A stretch of DNA of 64,000 bases from Blasia pusilla. Its lineage: Eukaryota > Marchantiophyta > Marchantiopsida > Blasiales. Where the stretch lies: assembly GCA_050084515.1 (NCBI GenBank), contig CM114274.1, positions 36,332,001 to 36,396,000 on the forward strand, in the 5' to 3' direction. The notes below the pieces were generated by a model. The model was not told the DNA's origin. It worked only from the letters and a program-made list of their open reading frames with translations, and did not search any database. This document shows positions 46,572-58,600 of this stretch, one piece after another; the stretch's first letter is position 1, and every line of letters starts with the position of its first letter. The position numbers and the translations under genes were made by a program.

Positions 46572-48403
46572 ATGGCGCTCTCGACATGCGCCGTCATTAA
46601 GCCGCTGGTCTCGTGTGTGTTGTCGCCGGGTCGGACGTGGAGAAGCGCTTCATCCTTGAGCTGTTCGGGAACAGGCGCAGCATGGCGGTCTGGCCGGAAG
46701 GGGTTTGGGAGATCGTCCGAACGAGTGTCCCGATCGGCGAAATCGGTTTCAGGGATTTCTGGTGTTGGGGCATCCGGCCCGAGGAAGTCGTGGTTTGTTG
46801 TGCGTAGTAAGCAGGAGAATTCCTTCCGTGAAGACGAAGATCGCGCGGTCGGTAGCGAGGGGGTGACCGTGCTGGTGCTTGGAAGTGGAGGCAGGGAGCA
46901 CGCACTTTGTTATCGGTTGCGTCGATCGGATTCGTGCGGCGAGGTTTTTTGCGCTCCAGGAAATGCCGGGATTGCAGAGTCCGGAGATGCAACTTGCTTA
47001 CCGAAGCTTGACATAACGAACTCGTTGGCTGTTGCCAAATTCTGCGAGGAGGCTGAAGTGGGATTGGTAGTAGTCGGTCCAGAAGGTCCTCTTGTCTCCG
47101 GTCTGGTTGATGACCTCGTCGAAGCAGGGATTCCCACCTTCGGTCCCTCTGCGGAGGCAGCAGTTTTGGAGGGATCCAAGAGTTTCATGAAGAACCTTTG
47201 TGACAAATACCAAATCCCCACGGCGAAGGTATGTCTTACCCCCTCTTTTCCGCGGTCTGATCCGTGTGGAACATCTTGCCGCAGGTTGGTTTCTGTGCTG
47301 AAAGGCTTGCAATTGTTCTGCAGTACGCTTGTTGGACGAATGCTGTGGAAGCGAAGGAGTACATTCAACAGCAGGGAGTACCAATTGTCGTGAAAGCCGA
47401 TGGCTTGGCAGCGGGCAAAGGCGTTGTGGTGGCGCTCACGCTGGACGAAGCTTTTGAAGCCGTAGATTCTATCCTCACCGATGGGATTTTTGGTTCGGCC
47501 GGTGGGATGCTTGTCGTGGAGGAATTCCTAGACGGAGAAGAGGTGTCTTTCTTTGCCATCGTAGACGGCGAAAATGCAGTGCCGTTGGTTTCAGCTCAAG
47601 ATCACAAACGAGTTGGAGATGGGGATACAGGGCCCAACACAGGAGGTATGGGGGCTTACTCCCCTGCTCCTGCGCTGACTCCCGAGATTGAGAAGATGGT
47701 CATGGACACCATCATCATGCCCACCGTGAAGGGCATGACAAAAGAAGGCTGCAAGTTTGTAGGAGTTTTATATGCAGGCATCATCATCGAAACGAAGACA
47801 GGATTGCCGAAACTTCTCGAATACAATGTGCGGTTCGGTGATCCGGAATGTCAGGTATACACCAGGAAACCTCTGAATTCTGAAGCCTTGCAGTTTTCTT
47901 CCTTTTCCTTCAGTACGGTGAGAGATACTTGTGAATCCGTGTGCTATTTGAGGGGTACTGAAGTCGACATCATGTGACAGGTCCTGATGATGAGATTTCA
48001 GGGAGATCTTGTGCAATTGCTCCTTGCTGCCTGTCAAGGTCGACTCAAGGGTGCGGAGTTGAAGTGGACCGATGACCATGCGCTAGTCGTAGTCATGGCA
48101 AGTAAAGGTTATCCCGGTAATTACCAGAAAGGCTCGGTTATCAAGAACTTGGAAGAGGCAGAGCAGTATGCTTCGAAGGTGAAGCTGTTCCACGCCGGGA
48201 CCGCTCTAGATTCACAACAGAACATGGTGGCTATGGGGGGCCGGGTTCTTGGAATCACAGCCATGGGTAAGGATATCGTCGAGGCACAGGAGCTTGCTTA
48301 CCAAGTCGTGGATTGCATCGATTGGCCCGAAGGTTTCTGCCGGCGTGATATTGGATGGAGGGCTGTGGCACGCTCCAAGGAGAATGCAGTGAGATCTCAC
48401 TGA
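46572..48403 (+). CDS. PUR2: Phosphoribosylamine-glycine ligase (GAR synthetase), 3 exons
   Basis: Model: 46572-47228, 47324-47854, 47981-48403 (all phase 0, GT-AG introns of 95 and 126 bp), 536 aa. The enzyme joins glycine to 5-phosphoribosylamine with ATP, an early step of purine synthesis, in plant plastids. Residues 1 to about 95 are Ser/Arg-rich with few acidic residues, a targeting peptide. The purD N-domain follows with [13 protein letters not shown] (about 98-111), PGNAG and [14 protein letters not shown]. The ATP-grasp core has [13 protein letters not shown] (about 242), [10 protein letters not shown] (about 285), [20 protein letters not shown] (about 312) and [12 protein letters not shown] (about 385-396). 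Exon 3 gives [13 protein letters not shown] and a final [14 protein letters not shown]. Length fits plant homologues. An earlier in-frame GTG at 46542 is not needed. Confidence 0.95.
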
Positions 48404-51400
48404 TTCGTCGGCCGGGCTTTCAGAATGCCGACTGATTTGAAATTGCTAGCGCTGCTCGCAAAGCTGTGAGGCTTCACCAACACGAGAATGGCTGTTTTCC
48501 TTCAATCGACGGGAAGATTAAACTGACAGGTGACCCTCTGGGCAGCAACTGCGTTCGTGACCGCTGAAGATATGACTGCAGCAGAGCTCCGCCTCGGACG
48601 GTTTGGCGTAAGCTCTCTCAATTTGTCTCCGTCCCGGCTCGGCCCAGTCGAAGTGGAAGTTGGAACTTCATAGCCGCGATCCATCCGCACCTCTCATTCC
48701 AGCCATCGTCCTCGCAGGAGACAGTGATGTAGACGATGTGGATCGTGTCGTCATGACGGATCCCTTCAATCTTCTAGAGTTCGGTATCTCTGGACGGGCC
48801 AATTCTTCACAAGAGCAACTAATGCGATTGTACTCGGCTTACGTCAAACTAAGGGCGATAGGGGACTAAACGTGACGACGACGTTTAAGTCAGTCTTGCA
48901 ATTATGGACAGTTCAGCTGCTTCAAACCACCCGAGACTTTTCAAGCTGTCTAGTGATTCGGAAACCAGATCACGGCCATTTTGCTGATGTAGTGTAATAA
49001 GATCGCGTCTTCTCTCTGGAGAGTGCTCTTCTACTCTGCGTGGATACTCATGAAATTTGGTCAGTTTTTGGCACAGCACAACTTATAAATATCTGATTGT
49101 ACTTGAACAATAGATTCATTCCGAGATTGACAAGAGGTTACCCTCGCCTTGAATTTGTGCAGTTTTGGCTAGCAGTTACATCTGCTCAGGGTCAAAGTGA
49201 AGATCCTCCAAGGTGTGGCGTGGGATTTCTATCCATGACCCCTTCACCTATGCATTGATTTCCTCATTCCGTTGTTTTCAGAAGTTTACACAAACTGCTG
49301 AAGACGCTTTTAGTTGTTTAGTCCGCTGCAGCGATGAGATGATTCAGCTTCACGGGCTTCGTGATTGTGATTCATCTTCGAATCATTCGCCCTTTGCATC
49401 TCCCTTACATCTCTTATAGGACGAGACAGCGTTAGAGTTTTGATCCGTCACGGAATGAACGAACAGTGCATTACGAATTCTGACGAGTCTCATTTCATCG
49501 TAGAGACTGCTCGAGAGCCGCCTTGGGTTGCGACAAACGACGTCCACACAGCTCCCCGGGGTCTCCCGTCCTAACCGTTCGCTTTCACCATACCACATTT
49601 GAAGCGTACACGAGGCCCTCAGCAGCCTGCCATATCCTCTCACCACTCGATTCCGGAAAAGCAAGGAATTCTTGAACATTTCGCCGGTCGACGCGTTACA
49701 AATTGATGGACGGTACTCTCATGGGCCGGGCGCCGTTTCACTTCGCGGAAACGAGAGTCCACAAGGTAAGGGCCGTTATGGCCCCGTTTTCCTCCTCTCC
49801 ACGTCTGGACACATTTTTGAACGAATTTGTAAAGTAACACGTACCTCCTCTAGAGACCGTGACCGCATTGTCGAATCCCGGCCCAATTCCGCCGATTCGG
49901 ATGACGCAAGCTAGTCTCGGAAACTGTGTCGTGACGGTTGCGTCCGTACTTATGCATGTACCTTGGTATTTTCTGCACAGGGCCGTGAGACGGAATAGAA
50001 TTGACAGCTTCTCGCTGAAGGAATTCTCGCCGGGACCATGCTTCAGCTCCTAGAACCAACTGCAGCGCGGGTGTCTGTTTGAAAAGAAATGGCAGAGTGC
50101 GGGAGGAGCCGATCAGTCTGGGAGTCACTGGCTCGCATTCGGGACAGATTCTTCTTCAACTTGAAAAGAACTTTCGCATTTGCAAGTATCGTCGAAGCTT
50201 AGTCACAACCTTCGAAAAACCAATCCATCCGCTAAGGAAAGGCCTCAGACACAAAATCAGGTTGCCGGATTTTGAAGTCTGCTGAGTAGAGAGCGAGCCA
50301 GTTCTGTCGCTGACGCAGCGAGATTCTTTGGAGAACATGCCATAGACCTACCCCATCCCTGAGGTTCTCATTGGGGAACATGCTGTACGCCTGTTCGCAA
50401 GCTTTGCAATGAACCTCTCGAGTTCCTTTTCTCCTTACTTCTCGAGCATGGCACTTTCGCTGGGGCCTGAGCAAGTCTGTTGACTGGGAATCTAGCACGC
50501 TCCGTTCTCCGTTTGTGCCCAAAATTTCAGATGATACTGGTGATGACAAGATTCTTGAGACTTTTCTGTGCATCATGTACCTCAAATACCAAACACGTTC
50601 CCAGTGATTAAGCAAGTCTTCAGATGTGAGCTGCGATTGAAAATCAAATACGGCACAGAGGCATAGTACAAGCAGACGACCCGTCCTGTCAACGTATCCA
50701 TAGCCCGGAAGAAGTAAAGGCATGAGAACCTCCGCCACTTCGATAGCTTGCCCACGGAGAGGCGTCTCTGATCCTATGGCATGTTGATCTTCTCGAAATG
50801 TTGTTCTTCAGAGGATCATGTCTGAAACAAGGCGACGTGTCTGCAAACTTCGTTCCCGAATCCCGCATCTTGTGGCACACCATCGCTTTCTCCCTCGGCG
50901 TTCCCGAGCAAGAGGCTATGCCTGGACCATTCCACAATCCCGTGAGAGCACAAGCTCTTACGGAAGCAGCTACTGACTCCGTCTCTCCCGATTACAATTG
51001 CGAAGTAGTCGGTCATGATCCGTAACGAAACCGTGCAGTCTGGTGAAATTTGATTACGAAACTCGCAGCCAGAGATGAGATACCCGAACAGCCAATTCGA
51101 ACGGAGGCGGTGAAGACGGCAAAAGACCTCAAATCCAGCACTGTAGCTCACGCCCTCGCCCCCGCACTTTAGAACGTTTTTCTCACTCCCCCTGGGCCCC
51201 GCCCCGCAAGGATTTTAACGTCTTTTGCGAATCCTACTCGGGAAGTTGTGCGAGGTAAGCGGTAGCGGCGGTGAGGAAGACTCGTATCTACAATATTGGT
51301 CCCCTAGCCATAGAGATAGATGGAGTTAAGGTTTGACGTTCCTTGGGGAGAGGTTTGACGTTCCTAGCAAATTGTATCCATAGAGATGTATGGAGGTATG

Positions 51401-51700
51401 GGTTTGAGGTTCCTTATAGATTGCACCCATCCATATCCAATCTAGAATGGGTTGTCATTAAGTACTGGATTAATTATAGGCAACGGGTCTATGTAGCTTT
51501 GCAGCGTGCCCAAGCCAATGGGGTTTTGGGACGAGTTTAGGCTATGGGAGATGCCTATGCTAGAACCCCACTTAGTAGTAGTCACGTCTCTCTAGGTTTT
51601 AGGTGTTGCTAATCTCGTCTTTGCTGTCGGTGAGTTTAGCTGATAGGGGGATGCCCCCTTTTTTCTGTATCCGGCCTGTACTACACACGCCATGATATTT
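48404..51700. other. CpG-rich flank of PUR2 without a recognised gene
   Basis: Includes the PUR2 3' end. Many short frames occur on both strands; the longest is on the minus strand at 50232-50738. None shows a domain or a consistent exon chain, and no transposon was recognised until about 51700. A non-coding transcript or a fast-evolving gene could hide here. Confidence 0.35.
50232..50738 (-). CDS. Hypothetical 168-codon open frame
   Basis: Starts MAEVLMPLLLPGYGYVDRTG.. and is rich in Arg and Leu; contains ..KCHAREVRRK.. and ..VHCKACEQAY.., two Cys-containing patches without zinc-finger spacing. No homologue is recognised. In CpG-rich DNA, long chance frames are common, so this may not be a gene. 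Confidence 0.2.
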   Translation of the reverse strand: MAEVLMPLLLPGYGYVDRTGRLLVLCLCAVFDFQSQLTSEDLLNHWERVWYLRYMMHRKVSRILSSPVSSEILGTNGERSVLDSQSTDLLRPQRKCHAREVRRKGTREVHCKACEQAYSMFPNENLRDGVGLWHVLQRISLRQRQNWLALYSADFKIRQPDFVSEAFP

Positions 51701-52530
51701 TGTTGGAAGGTTAAATCGATTTCTCCATTCGACCTAGATTCCAGCAAAAACTCACGGCGAGTGTCGTACAACTTGTGAGCCTTATCTCCTACACAAATTT
51801 CAGCATGCTTCCACGCTGATTACATCCGAAGAAAATCTCAAACCTCTAAAACCACAAACTAGAAAGCTACATGGTGCTCCCGAGAGCACCGAGATGGAGC
51901 AACCCGCCCCCATACTCAATCTCTACCAAAAATTGGGCAACACTTCCGCGCGTCCCTCTCTCATACAAAAAATTGGTATAACACAAAACAAAAAATCATC
52001 ACCTCTTGTTCCCGAGAGCATTCCCATGAGCGATGAAGCAGAGAACACGGTCCCTAACCTGCAAACACAACGAGCAACCATTGAGCTCCTCCATTGTAGC
52101 CCTCTTTTTCATTCATTCTCTCCTTGTAAAATAGATGAGTGAGAGGGCTACAATGGAGGAGCTCAATGATTGCTCGTAGTGTTTACAAGATGGGGAGGGT
52201 GTTCAAAATTCCCTGCTTTATTGCTCATGGGAATGGTCATGGGAGCAAGAGCTGCTCATTTCTATGTTATGTTATACCAATTTCTCGTATGGGAGAGTGG
52301 CGCACGGAAGCGCTGCCCAATTTTTGGTAGAGATTGAGTTGCTCCATGTTGATGCTCTCGAGAGCATCGTGTAGCTCTTTGGTTTGTGGTTTGAGAGGTT
52401 TGAGATTTTTTTCAGAAGTAATCAGCGCGGAAGGGTTGCTGAAATTTGTGTAGGCGATAAGGATTGCAGGTAGTACGACATTCTTTGTTAGTTTTTTTGG
52501 AAGGTCAAATGGAGAAACCGATTTGACGCC
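51701..52530. repeat. Near-palindrome with arms of about 400 bp
   Basis: The left arm 51701-52114 is the reverse complement of the right arm 52133-52530, with an 18-nt centre. The inner 35 bp (around ATTGAGCTCCTCCATTGTAG) are almost perfect and the outer parts diverge to perhaps 75 percent. Both arms carry the segment found once at 24845-25330. It may be two LTR-like units in inverted orientation, and the right arm stands just upstream of gypsy B. Confidence 0.75.
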
Positions 52531-52942
52531 ATAGTATATCGGGAAGCTGTACACATTATGAATGAAAAAATACGCAATTTCAACATATGAGCATGAAGTT
52601 GCAACAATTTTTGCTGGGTTGCCATAGCCATTCACAATGTGAGTGAAATTTTGAAATTATTTTGGTAAATCCTTATTAAGGGGTAGAAAAAGTAAAATAC
52701 CTTTATTTTAGTAGATCAGCTAAGTGGAGTGGTCCCTTGAAGGTGAAATGAATGAAAATAAGGGGAAATTTATGTTTAGGGAGTTGACCCCATTTGCGAG
52801 GGGAGTTTCTAGTTAAAAGGCAAAGTTTGGACCGGATTGTGAGGGGATGTAATCAAGTTAGAGGAAAAAACATAGTCGAGACCCAAAATTTCAGGGCCGG
52901 ATTCACCAGAAGAAAAACATGGTTTTTATGACTATGACTTCA

Positions 52943-53830
52943 ATGACTGAGGTTCTTCGTGCCTAGAACATATTACTAGAAAGTTTCGCACAAGACTTGG
53001 AGCAAGTAGGGACCATTGATTTGGTCATTGATGGTTGGCCATGACCGAGCCAATTGAATGCTAGACGAGGTAGCGGGTTAGCTGACACTCGATCTAGGTT
53101 GTTTTAGGAGATGATGAGGATCTTGCAACACTTGCAAGAACATCACTCTCATTATCCAACATATATTCTAGAGAATGTGCCAATTTTGGACGACTCGAGA
53201 TCACGGGTGGTGACAAGTGCACATCAAGTGTGAGCTTAGATCGGCCTAGCAAATGTTTTGGATGTGGCAAGTGTAGAGTCACAAGCACATCGCCCGCATC
53301 TATGGTGGACCAACTTGGTGCCACATGAGGTATTATTGAGGGCATATGCGAGAGCAGAGTGATCCTCCCATTTGTTGGCGGATTCCATTCTGGATCTTGG
53401 TCGTTGATCATAGGCAATGAGGCATGATGATCGACCGTCGTTGACTCGTGGTCAATAGGATTGGATACCACGGGCAATCTTTCCCAAGATCCCATGTTTG
53501 TGAGTTTTCCCACTTCCTATGCATACAAGGAGGCATGTACGTCCTGGTTTGGTTTGGGATGATCAGTTGGTGGAGCCCAACGTCGATGAGCGAGAGCAAG
53601 CGATGGGATTCCCCACACGAGTGATACGAGTATTGTCACTATCAGATGCATCACGACATGATGTCTTGGGTCAAGCAATGGACGTGAACTACCTCACATG
53701 GATCATCATCTTAGAAGTAGATGAGCAACGACACATGAGGTTGCGACAAGTCATAGCTATTGCATTGGTGAGCCCCATGCCTACCAAGATGGTTGTGGCA
53801 TGGCTAGGGTGAGTCCCAAGGAGATCGACA
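52943..53830 (+). pseudogene. C-terminal part of a C5-cytosine methyltransferase in gypsy B
   Basis: One frame, interrupted by a few stops, carries the motifs in canonical order. IDLVIDGWP is followed by a TGA (53042-53044) exactly where the catalytic Cys of PCQ (motif IV) should be. TYILENVP (ENVP at 53171-53182) is motif VI. SQAHRPHLWWTN (about 53279-53314) is motif VIII. PNVDEREQAMGFP then ..VLGQAMDVN.. (53519 onward) matches motifs IX-X. Methyltransferases of this type move a methyl group from SAM to cytosine. The loss of Cys and the other stops mean this copy is dead. The N-terminal motif I is missing here but present in gypsy A. Confidence 0.78.
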
Positions 53831-54089
53831 TACTTGGGGTGATCGGGAGAGACACCCTTGGACTTCTTGGGATGTGTTGCAGGTACGCCAAGAGATGGCA
53901 GCCACAATATCGAGCGTGGTCTAGGGTATTGCAAGTCGAGGAGATGAGAATTTGGAGTTAGCAATAGGGGAGCAGTCAAGTTTGGTTGTACGAGATGAGT
54001 TTGCCCCATAGCAACCACCGATACCCATACTTGAGATTCCTACCATAATCAAGATAGAGACTTAGGAGCCAGATATGGGCCCTAAGTTG

Positions 54090-55520
54090 ATAAGAGGAGA
54101 GCGACGCCGGATATGTCAGTTCCTGAGGAGTTATAGGAGTTTTTTTTTCCATTCAGCATGCATGATTTGGGTATGGTGAAGGGCCCAAGGATCTGCATTG
54201 AGTTGTCTAGTGATATACTGATCTTACAACGATCCTACAGATGATATGGAGAAGGCCCTAATTCAAAGAAAGAGTAAGGACTTGGTTGGAGCAAGACTAG
54301 TGGAGATGTCGCATGGGGAGTATGTATTTGCCATTATCACGCCAGGAAGGATGTGTATTGCAACTCGACGGATAGGCGGATGTGTTGAGACTACCGACCT
54401 ATCAATCGATAGACGAAGTCCGATACGTATGTTGTGCCCACTCTTGAGGAGATCTTTGATGGTATTAATTGGGCATGCGAAGATCTTTAGTTCGTTAGAT
54501 CAACGAGCCGGATACCATTAGTTGCATATCAAATTGGAGGACAAGCAGAAGAAAATATTTTGGTGTATCCATCCTTATGGGAATGATTGTTTGTAACAGT
54601 GGCAGTTCTTACCCTTTGGGTTAAACAACGTCACGATAGAGTTTCAAAGCATTATAGATAGCATCTTGACATGTTTGGATTTTGCTAGCTGTTATATTGA
54701 TGACATCGTAATCTCTAGCGCCACAGTTAAAGATCATGAGCGACATCCGAAAGAGGTGTTTTGACGATTGGAGTTACATGGGCTAAAGCTATATCTGGGA
54801 AAGTGCAAGTTTTTCTACGACTAGATTGAGTACTTGGATCACACGATATTTCTTGGTGACCTTGATGTTCAACAGACAAAGGTAGAGGCTATCTCAAGCA
54901 TTCCACACCCTACAGATGTGAGTCGAGTTCATGCATCCATGAGATTGGAGAATTTCTATCTACAATGCATCAAGGATTTTAGTTCGATTACAAAGCCATT
55001 AACCTTCTTGACCAAGATGGATCATGAGTGGCACTAGGGGGATGATCCGATGAGCATTGGAGAGCATTTTAACTGCTCAAGGACAGGTTGACGTCCACAC
55101 CCATATTGAGGAGGCCGATTAGAGGTCGTTCTTTACTGTTGCATATAGATTGGAGTATGTTGGGGCTTGGAGTGGTTCTCACCTAACATGACGATGAGGG
55201 TAGAGAAATTGTGGTGGCTTATGCTAGTTGCTCGAACAGCTAGCGCTTCAAACGCAAAGTATAGCTTGTACGAGGATGAGTGTTGGGTTGTTGCGTATTT
55301 CGAGTGTTATTTATTTGGCAACCCCTTTACCATCATCACTCATCATCAGCCACTTAAGAAATTGATGGAGTCTGACAAGCTTACAAGGAAGCTTGTGAGG
55401 TGGGCTGTGTTTTTGTAGGAGTTTATGTTTTCCAGGTGGTAAAAAGACATGGGACGCTCAACCAGGATGCAGATGGGTTGAGCCGTAACCTATACCTGAG
55501 TCAGCAAGACGTGACTCAAG
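54090..55520 (+). pseudogene. Reverse transcriptase and RNase H of gypsy B
   Basis: Blocks in order: ..C-stop-DYRPIN.. (about 54390), ..LPFGLNNVTIEFQSIIDSIL.. (about 54613), the polymerase motif CYIDDIVI with YIDD at 54693-54704, the thumb/connection ..FYLQCIKDFSSITKPLTFLT.. (about 54950), and RNase H ..LYEDECWVVAYFECYLFGNP.. to ..VKRHGTLNQDADGLSRN.. (55265-55490). The Asp pair of YxDD is intact but stops and frameshifts occur throughout. It follows the methyltransferase in the same orientation, and the 250 or so bp between them carry no recognised domain. Confidence 0.75.
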
Positions 55521-56130
55521 CTCGTTGGTATGGAGAGAGCGATAAGGACTTGGTGTCAAGATGGCACACATTAGCCTATTTGGGCTTGTTGGCTATGGAG
55601 AGCTAGGGTGTTGAGACTTTGATGGCGAGATCCAATGGAGAGTCCTTAGATCCAGAGGTCGATGAGGAGATGATAGGTGGCCAAGATATTCACGAGGACT
55701 AGGATAGTCTTGGAGTACCTGATGTGTGGATGCGAGCATGTTCTCAGAGGGCTAAGTTGTTTTGGAGAGTGATGCCCATGGCAATTGTGCAACATCGAGA
55801 TACTTTGAGGTATGCGACTATTCGAGAAAGTGGTTATCAATCGACTATCCAAAAATTTTGTTAGGGACACTATGTCTACTTACAGCAGATGGCACCCACG
55901 ACGTTGGATGTGACTACATGGCACACTATTTTGAGAGCGTGAGATGTAGTGCCATCTAGTGTTCTCTTATTGGAGGGATGCGATGGTAGGGTTTGGAAGG
56001 ACCATGTGTGTAACTGTGCATCATGCCACCTTCCTAAAATTGACCGTATAGTTGATCCGAGCTTAGCAGTAATTCTTGCAAGCTTATGTTGTATGTTGTA
56101 TGGTTCACCCCGTGGTGCAACCATAATACT
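55521..56130 (+). pseudogene. Probable integrase start of gypsy B
   Basis: Decayed frames continue after RNase H; a ..CNCASCHLPKIDR.. stretch near 56005-56045 could be the CxxC half of the integrase zinc finger. Family-B LTR sequence cuts it off at about 56131, so the integrase core is missing. Confidence 0.35.
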
Positions 56131-58139
56131 TGTTGTGACCCTCATAACCAAACAAGCGCCAAGCAGAACATTCGACTCTAGCGGGCTCACGCTAGGATGG
56201 TTTGTGCATTGGAGTGGTCTCTTGGAAGTGACGCAAGAGACACAAGAGATGAGACGCAAAAAAGGTTGGGCATTTCATGAATTTATGGTCGTGACTAGCA
56301 AACCTAAACCAAATTCGAACCGAGCCTTTAGAGGAGTTGAGTCTAGGAAGGTTGATTGCCAAAGAGGTGAGAACCGGATTTGGAACGTGACTAGCATTTT
56401 GGGTTTTGATTGTATTTTGGATCATAAATTTTAGTCCCAAAATGAATTTGGAACAAGTAAGATGGCACTAGAAAGCTTATGCAAAGACACTTTCAATGCA
56501 GCAAAGATCATAGCAAACACACAAGAAGAGGTTGAGAAACTAGCCAAAATTTTTTTTACAAAGAGTCGGATTGAGGGCCAAAAAGAGGAGCCCGAACGTC
56601 TCTTCCCCAGAGGTAGGGGGAGGGCGGGGATTCCCAGAAGTACTAATAAGGGAGGAGGTCTCCAAGAGTTCTTGGGACTTGAACCCCACTTTGGGGCACC
56701 ACGGGGCAACCCATGGTGTCGTGCACCCACTCCCCTCGGACGTCAATCTCTAGTGTTGCGGAAGCATGTGTTCAGTAGGATACGCTCTTTTCGCCGATGT
56801 GCACCCAAACACACTCGTGTTAGTCTACTCTGGGTCAACCGGCCATCCAACCCACCAAGTTCTCAACTTTGTATCTCAGCAGGCTCAACCTTCTCTCCTT
56901 CCTAGCTTCCCAACACGGGCAAGTCTTCCAAAACTTGGGACAGACTTTGTGGTTAGTCCAGGCTCCTAAAATGACGTTTGTGCGCCTAGCGGTCCCAACT
57001 ATCCAATGGACCTCGCATAAGCTTCCAAACCAAAACCCAACAATATGAGTCCCGGGTTGGAATCCAATAGGGACCTCCAAAATCCACTTCATTGGAGTTG
57101 GTTCGGGTTTCGGGTCCTAGTGCCAAAACTCCTTATCCATTCAGTGTCCGTGAGTCGCCCGACGGTGCCCAAAGTGGGATTCGAGTACCAAGCACCCTTG
57201 GAGACCTTCCCCCTTACTAGTATTTCTAGGGATCTCCTCCCTCCCCTTACCTTTGGGGAAGAGGTATCCGGGACCCTCTTTTTGGTCCACAACCCGGCTT
57301 CCCATAAAATCATTTTTGGAAAATATCTCAGCCTTTGCTTGAGCTTTTGACAAGATCTTTGGTGCGTTGGAACCATTTCTGCATAAGCATTCTAACGCTT
57401 CCTTTCTTGTCCCAATGCATCTTGAAACTAAAAGTTATGGTAAAAAATATAGTAAAAAATCCCAAACGCTAACCACTTCCCAAGTCCAATTCTCACCCCT
57501 TGGCCACGTCTCATCCAAGACTTGTCTTGTCTCACGTTTGAATTCGCGTTTGGTTCCGGTTTCCTACTCGCGACCATAAACGCATGAAGCACTCAAAATG
57601 CTAAACTCGCTCATATCTCGCACTTGTGCTTTCTAACTTGTCTCTTCTTGAGACTTCTCCAAAGTGCAAACCATCCTAGCGTGAGCCCACTAGAGTCTAG
57701 ATGTTCTTCTTGGTGCTCGTTTGGTTATGAGGGTCGCGACACATGGCCACGGAATGGATCTGGAGTTTTGGCGTTGGGATTTAAAACCTGAACCAAGTCC
57801 AATAGAGTGGATTCCAGATTTGCCTATTGGATTCCAAATCACAACTCATTTAGTTGGGTATCGGTTTCGGGCTCATGCGAGGTCTATTGGACAGTTGGCA
57901 TCGCTAGGTACGTGAACGCCATTTTAGATGCCTAGACTAACCAAAAAATCTGTTCAAAGTCTCAAAAAACTTGCCCATGTTAGGAAGCTAGGAATTAGGG
58001 AAGTTTGAGCTTTATGAGGTGCCGAGTTCAGAACTCATTGGGATGCAAGGCCGATGGACCCAGACTAGACTAACGTGAGTGTGTTTGAGTGCATATTGGT
58101 AATGAGAGCGTGTCCTATTGAACGTACGCTTCCGCAACT
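56131..58139 (+). mobile_element. Family-B LTR split by a reverse family-B LTR
   Basis: Begins TGTTGTGACCCTCATAACC, matches 39815-40806 to about 56740, and resumes at about 57742 up to CGCTTCCGCAAC near 58139. The gap is filled by the reverse copy at 56754-57741. Together the two parts make one roughly 1-kb LTR. Confidence 0.65.
56754..57741 (-). mobile_element. Full-length family-B LTR, reverse (988 bp)
   Basis: Reverse complement starts TGTCGCGACCCTCATAACC (57741) and ends CATGCTTCCGCAACA (56754). It is inserted into the plus-oriented copy. No internal element DNA is present, so it is a solo LTR. Confidence 0.7.
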
Positions 58140-58469
58140 CTAAATATTGACGTTCAAGGGCAGTAGGCGCACAATAATGCTTGTCTATGATGTTTTTTGG
58201 AGAGGATGGCATATGGCATGTTTGACACGACCTCTTGTTAGAGTTCCTTGGGGAGAATGGATGTGCCCTAGATATACATAGAATGGTTAGTCATACATTT
58301 ATACTTGGTCGAGTGGCATGGATGATAGAAGGGCTACTAATTATGGGGCTACATGTGCACTGGCCTTCTTGCTCTTAGCATCCTTGAGGTGTATATTACA
58401 ATTAGGTAGAGATCGATGAATATCTGGAGTTAGAGGGACCTAACTACCAACTAGGAGGGCGATTGGAGA

Positions 58470-58584
58470 TATTTTGGTCACAACTTGCCTCCGTGATTAT
58501 ATTCGGTGGATGATTGAGTTAGGCTAGTAATTGTATGTGTTGATTAGTGACAACAATGTTTATTATGTAGCAATGTGTAGCTGC
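58470..58584 (+). repeat. Fragment of a family-A-like LTR
   Basis: Holds only the LTR end (TTGGAGATATTTTGG, then ATTATGTAGCAATGTGTAG). It lies directly before the larger copy. Confidence 0.5.
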
Positions 58585-58600
58585 ACCACAACAGTCACAT

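Noticed and set aside
47264-47323. Longer PUR2 exon 2 beginning at 47285
   Set aside because: An AG acceptor exists there, but the extra residues do not fit the enzyme family and would add an insertion before the conserved ..[10 protein letters not shown].. block.
46597-47384. Minus-strand frames of 128-152 codons
   Set aside because: Shadows of PUR2 exons 1 and 2; the plus strand carries the conserved enzyme motifs.
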